Below are positions 14,863 through 21,123 of a DNA stretch of 25,526 bases, piece by piece; the stretch's first letter is position 1; the number at the start of each line of letters is the position of its first letter. The stretch lies in NCBI GenBank assembly GCA_030041195.1, contig JASHOI010000015.1, positions 1 through 25,526 on the forward strand. Direction: 5' to 3'. A program made the translations under genes and the position numbers. This stretch comes from Streptosporangiaceae bacterium. Lineage in GTDB: Bacteria; Actinomycetota; Actinomycetes; Streptosporangiales; Streptosporangiaceae. A model generated the notes under the pieces. The model did no database searches. It saw only the letters and a program-made list of their open reading frames with translations, and was not told where the DNA came from.

Positions 14863-14883
14863 GCGGCCGGCTCCGGTGGCCGC
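14863..14883 (+). other. hairpin in the IS110 left flank (possible bridge-RNA stem)
   Basis: GCGGCC (14863-14868) and GGCCGC (14878-14883) form a 6-bp stem with a 9-base loop, 95 bp before the transposase start. IS110-group elements encode their bridge RNA in the left noncoding end, so this is the place to look for it. A single short stem is weak evidence. Confidence 0.25.
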
Positions 14884-14978
14884 GGTATGCCTGTTGGCTG
14901 GTGTCGCGGGTCGCCGGAAGCTGGAAGGTGTGAGTTTCGCTGTTCCGGTGCCGTTATGGCGGAAGGGAGCCGGCCGTC

Positions 14979-16078
14979 GTGTCCAGTGTGGCATCACAGG
15001 CGGGGCTGATCCATCTGGGGATGGATACCTCGAAGAACGCGATCGTGGTGGCGACGTTGCTGCCCGGTGAGGACAGCCCGGTCACCGACCGGATCGCTAA
15101 TGAGGAGGCGGCGATCCGGCGGCTGGCTGGGCGGTTTGCTGACCGGTCGGTGCTGCGGGCGTGGTATGAGGCCGGGCCGGGGGTTATGAGCTGTACCGGC
15201 TGCTGTCGTCGATGGGGGTGGGGTGCCAGGTGGTGGCGCCGTCGCTGATTCCCAAGGGTGGCTCGGACAAGGTCAAGACCGGCAAGCGTGATGCCTGGCG
15301 GCTGGCCCGGCTGGGCCGCGCTGGGGAGCTGACGCCGGTGCGGGTGCCGTCGCCGGCCGAGGAGGCGGTGCGGGACTTGGTGCGGGCGCGGACCGCGGTG
15401 CTGGCGGACCGCAAGCGGGCGCAGCAGCGGCTGACTGCGGTGCTGATGCGGCACGGGCGGATCTGGCAGGGCGGGTCGTACTGGACCGCCGCGCACCGGG
15501 CGTGGCTGGCCGCGCAGCGGTTTGATGAGCCGGCGCTGGCCTCAGCGATCGGGTATTACCGGGCGACGCTGGCGGTGCGGGAGGCCGAGCTGGCCAGCGT
15601 TGAGGCCGAGCTGGCGCCGTGGGCGGCCCGTGAGCCGCTGGCCGGCCCGGTGGCCCGGCTGGGCTGTTACCGCGGCATCGCCGAGCTGGGCGGGCTCACC
15701 CTGGCCGCTGAGGTGGTGGACTGGCGCCGGTTCCCGGCCGCCCGGATGTTCATGAGCTATACCGGGCTCGTCCCGTCGGAGTACTCCAGCGGGGAGCGCA
15801 CCCGCCGCGGCCACATCACCAAGGCCGGCTCCGAGCCGGTGCGCACCGCGCTGACCGAAGCCGCCTGGGCTTACCGGCACGCCCCGGCGATCGGCGCCAC
15901 GCTGCGCCGCCGCCAGCACGGCGCCGCCCCCGATACCCTGGCCCGGTCCTGGAAGGCCCAGCGGCGCCTGCACGCCAGGTACGCCCGCCTGCTGCACGCC
16001 GGCAAGGCCGCGCCGGAGGCGGCCACCGCGATCGCCCGCGAGCTGGCCGGCTTCGTCTGGGCCGAGATGACCGCCTGA
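14979..16078 (+). pseudogene. IS110-family transposase, frameshifted
   Basis: The N-terminal part (14979-15180) has the DEDD-type start HLGMDTSKNAIVVATLL and the YEAGP motif. The rest (from 15182) continues one frame back as YELYRLLSSMGVGCQVVAPS, KRDAWRLARLGRAGEL and the C-terminal Tnp20 domain with YRGIAELGGLT and RRGHITKAGSEPVRTAL, which carries the catalytic Ser. The two frames join at a G5 run (15179-15183); one extra G would restore an enzyme of about 366 residues. The cause may be a real mutation, a sequencing error or -1 slippage. GTG 14979 has GGAAGGGAG about nine bases upstream. Confidence 0.88.
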
Positions 16079-16187
16079 CCGGGTCTGCATGACCCGCCCG
16101 AGCCGGTGGCGTGCCGGGACGCTCGCCGTGGCAGGAACGATCCCCGTTAGATCTATGACCGCTGAGGCGACTCTCGGCAAAAGTCAG

Positions 16188-16578
16188 GGGCACCATCCTG
16201 CCGGTATCAGACCTGCGATCGCGACCCGCGCATATGAGAGTGGCAGTGACGGCCACAGCCGCCACGCCGCCCCGGCACGCCACCCCTGCCCGCCCCGCGC
16301 CCCACCCCGCCGCAGCCAGCACAGCCACCCCCCATGCCCTCGCCGCCCGAGTGTCCCGGCGGGCCGGTGCCCGAAGTCAAGGGCGCCTGCGGCGTCGCTC
16401 CCGCGAGCGCTGCGCGCCCCTGTGACACCGGGCACCGCCCGCGTGATCTGGCAGCGATCAAGGCCATGGGGCCAGCCCGGCACGCCCCCCACGGCGCGCG
16501 CAAACACACCCAACCCATCAGACCACGACAGGGAACCAGGCCAGGCACCTGCAAAAGCTTGACGAACCGCTTCATATG
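16188..16578. other. noncoding C-skewed spacer after the IS110 element
   Basis: About 390 bp with no credible gene: every frame has a repetitive Pro/Ala/Arg/His composition and no family signature. The plus strand is strongly C-rich and G-poor over roughly 16245-16345 and again around 16430-16530. This contrasts with the neighbouring genes and may be remnant mobile-element DNA. Confidence 0.4.
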
Positions 16579-16627
16579 AGATCTAGGAGGCTCGGGTGCG
16601 GTATTTGCACCGGATCCTCCTAGATCT
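16579..16627. terminator. long imperfect hairpin downstream of the DUF2342 gene
   Basis: The arms at 16579-16599 and 16607-16627 pair over 21 bp with two mismatches around a 7-base loop GGTATTT; the outer 12 bp (AGATCTAGGAGG) pair perfectly. It lies 24 bp after the stop of the minus-strand DUF2342 gene, so terminator is the simplest reading. It may also have been an insertion target, since some IS110 elements prefer hairpins. Confidence 0.65.
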
Positions 16628-16650
16628 TCTGTGGGCCTGGCCTGCGCGGG

Positions 16651-18192
16651 CTAGGGACCGGCCGGGGGGTCTGCGTCCGGCGGCGAAGTTGCCCCGTCGC
16701 CTGGTTTCTCCTCACCCGGGTCTTCCTTGTCGGCGGAATCCTCGGCGTCCGCGGAGTCTTCGGCGTCCGCGGAGTTCTCGGCGTCCGCGGAGTCTCCAGC
16801 CTCTGCGGACTCCAGGTCGGAGATGTCGAACTCGGGGCGGCCCCGGACGAAGCCGTCCGGGTCGTCGAAGTCGTCCGCCGTGGGCAGCAGGTCCGGGTGG
16901 GCCCACAGCGCGTCGCGGCCCTCGATGCCTCGGGCCTCGGTCAGCCCATGCCAGATGGCTGCGGCCTCCCGCAGCCTGCGCGGCCTTAGTTCCAGCCCCA
17001 CCAGCGTGGCGAAGGTCCGCTCGGCGGGGCCACCGCTCGCGCGGCGCCGCCTGATCGCCTCGGCCAGGGCGTCAGCCTGCGGCAGCCGCCCGCTGGCGGC
17101 CGCGTCGACCACGGTCGCGACCCATCCCTCGACCAGCGCGAGCGCGGTCTCCAGCCGCGCCAGCGCCGCCTTCTGCTGTTCGGTGTCCTCCGGCTGGAAC
17201 AGCGCGGCACCGGAGAGGGCCTCGTTCAGTGCCTCCGGGTTCGCCGGGTCGATCTGCGGCATGGCCTCGCGCAGCGCGTTAGCGTCCACGGTGATCCCGC
17301 GGGCGTAGTCCTCAACCGCGCCGAGCAGCCGGGCGCGCAGCCATGGCACGTGAGCGAACAGCCGGTGATGTGCGGCCTCGCGCAGGGCGAGGAACAGCCG
17401 TACCTCGTCCTCGTTGACCGACAGCCCCTCGCCGAAGGCCTTGACGTTGGCCGGGAGCAGTGCGGCCGTGCCCGCCGGGCCGAGCGGGAGGCCGACGTCG
17501 GTCGAGCTGACCACCTCCTGCGCCAGCGCACCGACCGCGGCGCCGGTCTGGCCGCCGACCATCATCCCGCCGATCCTGCGCATCATCTGGGCGAGCCCGC
17601 CGAGCGCGCCGAACCCTCCGGTCAGGGCGGTCATGGCGGAACGCATTTCGGGCGGGAGTTCCGCCGCAAGCTCATCGGGATCCTCGGTCAGCATCCCGCC
17701 CATCGCGTCGACGGCACGCGCCGCGATCGGGTCGCACAGCTTTGACCAGACCGGCAGCGTTGCCTCAACCCACTCGGAGCGACTCCAGGCCTGAGCGATG
17801 CGGATGCCGGTGGGCAGGGTCGTGGCGTCCTCCAGCCACAGGTCGGCGGTGCGAATCGCGTCGATGGTCTTGCGGCGGTCGATCTCGAGGACGCTCGCGT
17901 CGCCCTGGGCGGCGACGGTCTGCCGCGCCACATTCTTGGCGAGATCCCAGTTGACCGGGCCGCCCTGCCAGGACATCAGGTCGGCGAACTGGCGGAGGGC
18001 ATCTGCGAACTGCTGCGGGTCGCCGAACGGTCCCAGCGGCCCGCCGGGTCCGCCAGCACCACCACCCGGCCCGCCGGGGCCGCCGGCACCACCGCCGGGG
18101 CCGCCAGCACCGCCGGGGCCGCCGGCATTCGGCTTGTCGGGATCGCGGTCACGGTCGCCGGGCAGGCTAAAGCCAAAGGGAGGGTCAGTCAT
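16651..18192 (-). CDS. DUF2342 zincin-like putative metalloprotease
   Basis: A 513-residue protein of the actinobacterial DUF2342/'zinc-dependent metalloprotease' group, positioned like Rv3195. The N-terminal 55 residues are a Gly/Pro repeat (GGPGGPGGGAGG units). The core (about 55-455) includes WDLAKNVARQ, GGQTGAAVGALAQEVV, LPANVKAF and the signature REAAHHRLFAHVPWLRARLLGAVEDYARG, which holds the His/Glu residues usually taken as the metal site. This is not a classical HExxH and activity is unproven. The C-terminal tail is acidic with SADAE(D/N) repeats. ATG 18192 has GGAG immediately upstream. It is divergent from the SDR gene. Confidence 0.85.
   Translation of the reverse strand: MTDPPFGFSLPGDRDRDPDKPNAGGPGGAGGPGGGAGGPGGPGGGAGGPGGPLGPFGDPQQFADALRQFADLMSWQGGPVNWDLAKNVARQTVAAQGDASVLEIDRRKTIDAIRTADLWLEDATTLPTGIRIAQAWSRSEWVEATLPVWSKLCDPIAARAVDAMGGMLTEDPDELAAELPPEMRSAMTALTGGFGALGGLAQMMRRIGGMMVGGQTGAAVGALAQEVVSSTDVGLPLGPAGTAALLPANVKAFGEGLSVNEDEVRLFLALREAAHHRLFAHVPWLRARLLGAVEDYARGITVDANALREAMPQIDPANPEALNEALSGAALFQPEDTEQQKAALARLETALALVEGWVATVVDAAASGRLPQADALAEAIRRRRASGGPAERTFATLVGLELRPRRLREAAAIWHGLTEARGIEGRDALWAHPDLLPTADDFDDPDGFVRGRPEFDISDLESAEAGDSADAENSADAEDSADAEDSADKEDPGEEKPGDGATSPPDADPPAGP
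16733..16812 (-). repeat. 15-bp tandem repeat encoding the acidic tail of the DUF2342 protein
   Basis: About five imperfect copies of a 15-bp unit (core GGCGTCCGCGGAGT on the plus strand) encode SADAE(D/N) repeats. Whole-codon units let copy number vary without a frameshift. Confidence 0.8.
18037..18125 (-). repeat. Gly/Pro-coding repeat at the N-terminus of the DUF2342 protein
   Basis: Reiterated GGCCCGGCGG/GCACC-type units encode the GGPGG(A/G) runs at about residues 24-52. This is low-complexity and probably a flexible linker. Confidence 0.7.
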
Positions 18193-18329
18193 CTCCGCTG
18201 CCTCTCAGGCAGGATGGAAGAGTCCACGTCCGCCACGTTATCCCGGGAGCACGCCGTGGTGAGCAATCGAGATGCCAGGTTCGCCGACGGCGCAGCCTTG
18301 GCGCCCCGCCGTCAGGCCATGGACACCCG

Positions 18330-19457
18330 GTGACCAGCCGCGGAGCGCGCCGGGGGCAGGCTGCGCACGACCCCAGTCCCGCGCAGGGCCGAAATGGGCG
18401 CGGGCGGGGCCCGGTGGTCGCCGTGACCGGGGCGGCCAGCGGCCTGGGTCACGCACTCACGGTCCGGCTGGCGGCGTCGGACAAGATCGGCCGGGTGATT
18501 GCCATCGACGGTCACCGCGGCGACGCGACGGGCGTGACCTGGCGGGTTGTGGACATCCGCGACCCGGCGCTGGCCGGCCGGCTGGCCGGCGTGGACGCTG
18601 TCGTGCACACAGACCTCGACCTGGCGCCGGATTCCGATCCCCGGTCGCGGCGGGCGTTCAACGTCCGCGGCGCGCAGACCGTGCTGACCGCGGCCGCCGC
18701 CGGGCGGGTGGGCCGGGTCGTGCTGGTGACCAGCGCGATGGTGTACGGCGCGCGGCCAGAGAACGAAGTCCCGCTGCCCGAGGACGCACCGCTCGGTGCC
18801 GACCCCGACGGCAGCGTCGTCGGCGACCTGATGGAGATCGAGCAGCTCGCACAGCGCTCGCCAACGGCCAACCCGGGCATGGCCATCACGGTTGTCAGGC
18901 CGGCCGCGCTGGTCGGTGAGGGCGTGGACACGCTGATCACCCGGCACTTCGAGGCGCCCAGGCTGCTGGCGGTGAAGGGCTGCGCACCGCGGTGGCAGTT
19001 CTGCCACGTCGACGACCTGGTGTCCGCGCTCGAGCTGGCCGCGGCGGCGGAGGTGACCGGCAAGTTCGCCGTCGGATGCGACGGCTGGCTGGAGCAGGAG
19101 CAGGTGGAGGAGCTGTCCGGGCTGCGCCAGATCGAGCTGCCGCCCGGCCTGACGTTCGGCACCGCGCAGCGGCTGCACCGGGCCGGGATCACCCCAGCGC
19201 TCGTGACCGACCTGCACTTCGTCGTGTACCCGTGGGTGGTGGACTGCGCGACCCTGCGCAAGGCGGGCTGGAAGCCGATGTTCGACAACCGGGCGGCTCT
19301 GGCGGTCCTGCTCGAGCAGCGCGGCGGGCACCATGCCGTGGCCGGCCGCCGGCTGGACCGCAAGGACGCCACCATCACCGCCGCCGGCGCCACGGTCGCC
19401 GTCATCGGGACCGCCGCGATCGTGCGCGAGGTCAGGCGCCGCCGCCGCAGTACCTGA
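18330..19457 (+). CDS. NAD-dependent epimerase/SDR-like protein with altered active site
   Basis: A 375-residue extended-SDR protein. The nucleotide-binding loop TGAASGLG (33-40) follows a basic, disordered N-terminus. VVDIRD and the strand-4 segment VLVTSAMVYGAR are present, and a hydrophobic segment near the C-terminus (ATITAAGATVAVIGTAAIV) may be a membrane anchor before a basic RRRRR tail. The usual Tyr-x3-Lys pair, expected in a SYAxxK-type segment after the DAPL stretch, reads GSVVGDLMEIE here, so the catalytic Tyr and Lys appear lost. It may bind NAD or a lipid without classical chemistry. The start GTG 18330 has no strong RBS. It is upstream of moaE by 23 bp. Confidence 0.82.
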   Translation: MTSRGARRGQAAHDPSPAQGRNGRGRGPVVAVTGAASGLGHALTVRLAASDKIGRVIAIDGHRGDATGVTWRVVDIRDPALAGRLAGVDAVVHTDLDLAPDSDPRSRRAFNVRGAQTVLTAAAAGRVGRVVLVTSAMVYGARPENEVPLPEDAPLGADPDGSVVGDLMEIEQLAQRSPTANPGMAITVVRPAALVGEGVDTLITRHFEAPRLLAVKGCAPRWQFCHVDDLVSALELAAAAEVTGKFAVGCDGWLEQEQVEELSGLRQIELPPGLTFGTAQRLHRAGITPALVTDLHFVVYPWVVDCATLRKAGWKPMFDNRAALAVLLEQRGGHHAVAGRRLDRKDATITAAGATVAVIGTAAIVREVRRRRRST

Positions 19458-19480
19458 AGGGCCACGATAACTTGGCTGTT

Positions 19481-19903
19481 GTGGACACCATCCGGCTCGC
19501 CGAGCTGCGGGACACACCGCTGTCGGTCGACGAGGTGCTCGCCGCGGTCTCGGACCCGGCGGCGGGCGGCATCTCCCTGTTCGTCGGCGCGGTCCGGGAC
19601 CATGATCACGGCGAGGACGTGGTCCGCCTCGGCTACAGCGCGCATCCCTCGGCAGCGGCCGAGCTGCGGCGGGTCGCGGAAAAGGTGGCGGCGAGCTTCA
19701 GCGTCACCGCCGTGGCCGCCGTGCACCGGGTCGGCGACCTGGCCGTCGGCGATCTGGCGGTCGTGGTGGCCGTGTCCTGTCCGCACCGCGGCGAGGCGTT
19801 CGAGGCGTGCCGTGCGCTGATCGACGAGCTCAAGCGGAGCGTGCCGATCTGGAAGCACCAGCAGTACGCCGGCGGCGGCAGTGAGTGGGTCAACAGCGCG
19901 TAG
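19481..19903 (+). CDS. moaE: molybdopterin synthase catalytic subunit MoaE
   Basis: A 140-residue protein that, with MoaD thiocarboxylate, puts sulfur on precursor Z to make molybdopterin. It has FVGAVRDHDHG (34-44), AHPSAAAELRRVA, the HRVG turn (82-85), CPHRGEAFEACR and the ELKRSVPIWKHQ segment with K118 and K125, matching the seven-residue spacing of the E. coli catalytic pair K119/K126. GTG 19481 is chosen because a TAACTT (19468-19473) sits seven bases upstream, implying a leaderless start; TTG 19472 is an alternative. No moaD is in the window. Its TAG (19901-19903) is part of the next gene's candidate -10. Confidence 0.92.
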   Translation: MDTIRLAELRDTPLSVDEVLAAVSDPAAGGISLFVGAVRDHDHGEDVVRLGYSAHPSAAAELRRVAEKVAASFSVTAVAAVHRVGDLAVGDLAVVVAVSCPHRGEAFEACRALIDELKRSVPIWKHQQYAGGGSEWVNSA

Positions 19904-19906
19904 TCT
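19901..19906 (+). promoter_or_regulatory. candidate -10 for leaderless PDZ protease gene
   Basis: TAGTCT starts with the moaE stop codon and lies six bases before ATG 19913, with no ribosome binding site in between (TCCCCC). This fits a leaderless transcript. No clear -35 is seen. Confidence 0.35.
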
Positions 19907-19912
19907 TCCCCC

Positions 19913-20944
19913 ATGTCCCGCCGATCCGTGACGCTGCTCGTGGCGGCAGCCGGGGTGCTGATCGCGCTGGCGGTCGCCGTGGTAGCGCCGGTGCCGTACG
20001 TGGTGCTGACCCCCGGTCCCACCCTCAACACGCTCGGCACCCTGAGCGGCAAGCCGATGATCGAGGTCAAGGGCCATCGGCTGTACCCGACGACCGGCAA
20101 CCTCAACATGGTGACGGTGTCCTTCCTGGGCGGCCCGGGAACCGACTTCAACATCTTCGCGGCGCTCCGCTACTGGATCAGCCCGCACGACGCGGTCGTC
20201 CCGGAATCCGAGATCTTCACCCCTGGCCAGTCATCCGAGCAGGTGGCCAGGCAGGACACCGAGGAGATGGCGAACTCGCAGCAGACGGCCACCGCCGCCG
20301 CGCTGTGCCAGCTCAAGATCGGTTTCAAGACGATCGACACCGTCCAGTCAACGATCAAGGGGATGCCGGCCGCTGGCGCGCTGCGCGCCGGCGACGTCAT
20401 CACGGCGGTCGACGGCACGCCGGTGACCTGCCGCGCCGATGCCGGGACGCTGATCAAGGAACGCAAGCCGGGGGCGCCGGTCGAGCTGACCATCCTGCGG
20501 AACGGCCGGACCATCCCGGTCCGGCTGACCACCGCTGACGTCCAGGGGGAGCCGGAGATCGGCGTCTACCTGGTGGAAAGCTTCGCGTTCCCGTTCAGCG
20601 TGACGATCAACGTGGGGGACATCGGCGGCCCGAGCGCCGGGCTGATGTTCGCGCTCGGCCTCATCGACAAGATCACCTCGGACAACCTCACCGGGGGCCG
20701 GTTCATCGCCGGGACCGGCGAAATCGAGGCCAACGGCACGGTGGAACCGATTGGCGGGATCCAGCAGAAGATGGCCGGCGCCCGCGCGGCCGGGGCGACG
20801 ATCTTCCTGACCCCCGCGGCCAACTGCCCGAACACCGCGGGGGCGGTGCCCGCTGGCCTGCACCTGATCAAGGTAAGCTCCCTGGCCGGAGCCATAGCCG
20901 CCCTTGACGCACTGAAGGCGGGCAAGCCGGTTCCTTCGTGCTGA
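19913..20944 (+). CDS. membrane-anchored PDZ / Lon-like (S16) serine protease
   Basis: A 343-residue protein with an N-terminal signal anchor (about 7-30), a PDZ domain (about 135-210, with GALRAGDVITAVDGTPV) and a C-terminal Lon-type S16 protease domain. The Ser-Lys dyad is S241 in GGPSAGL and K286 in GGIQQKMAGA; the 45-residue spacing matches Lon. GTGEIEANGTVEPIGG precedes the Lys as in the family. It probably acts on the outer face of the membrane on unfolded or peptide substrates that are not known. It is positionally equivalent to Rv3194c and next to the UPF0182 gene, a conserved actinobacterial pair. Confidence 0.94.
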   Translation: MSRRSVTLLVAAAGVLIALAVAVVAPVPYVVLTPGPTLNTLGTLSGKPMIEVKGHRLYPTTGNLNMVTVSFLGGPGTDFNIFAALRYWISPHDAVVPESEIFTPGQSSEQVARQDTEEMANSQQTATAAALCQLKIGFKTIDTVQSTIKGMPAAGALRAGDVITAVDGTPVTCRADAGTLIKERKPGAPVELTILRNGRTIPVRLTTADVQGEPEIGVYLVESFAFPFSVTINVGDIGGPSAGLMFALGLIDKITSDNLTGGRFIAGTGEIEANGTVEPIGGIQQKMAGARAAGATIFLTPAANCPNTAGAVPAGLHLIKVSSLAGAIAALDALKAGKPVPSC

Positions 20945-21034
20945 AAAACCGAGCCAAGCCCGCAGCCGCGGGAATGGTGGGAACCTTGCGTAATACCGGT
21001 AAATTGCCGTCAGAGAGTGCTCATTCGCGTGCAG

Positions 21035-21061
21035 CGGGCGGGTGTGCACACCCTGCCCGCA
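21035..21061. terminator. hairpin between the PDZ protease and UPF0182 genes
   Basis: GCGGGC-GGGTGTG pairs with CACACCC-T-GCCCGC: a 13-bp stem with one bulged T around the perfect palindrome GGGTGTGCACACCC. It lies 90 bp after one stop and 62 bp before the next start. It may terminate the upstream gene or serve as an operator. Confidence 0.5.
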
Positions 21062-21123
21062 CATTGCCAGCAGCCGAATGACCCGAACGAGCTGCGTAAC
21101 CTGAGCTGAGCTAAGGGGGAGGC

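Larger units (their letters stand above)
14848..16187 (+). mobile_element. IS110-family insertion sequence (ends provisional)
   Basis: The element is identified by its transposase. IS110 elements lack long terminal inverted repeats, so the ends are hard to see. A 9-bp direct repeat AAAAGTCAG occurs at 14848-14856 and 16179-16187, which would give a 1.34-kb element with a 122-bp left and a roughly 100-bp right noncoding flank, normal for the family. The repeat could be chance. It sits between the DUF2342 and ThiF-like genes, splitting a normally compact block. Confidence 0.4.

Noticed and set aside
14431..15009. A plus-strand frame of 192 codons before the IS110 transposase
   Set aside because: No domain, unbiased composition, overlaps the start of the ThiF-like gene and the transposase in other frames, and runs through the DnaA-box-like region.
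16089..16562. A 157-codon frame downstream of the transposase
   Set aside because: The Pro/Arg/Ala/His-rich sequence comes from a C-skewed spacer; no RBS, no motif, and competing frames on both strands are equally open.
18512..20188. A 558-codon minus-strand frame
   Set aside because: It is antisense to the SDR, moaE and the PDZ protease genes, all recognised by motifs.
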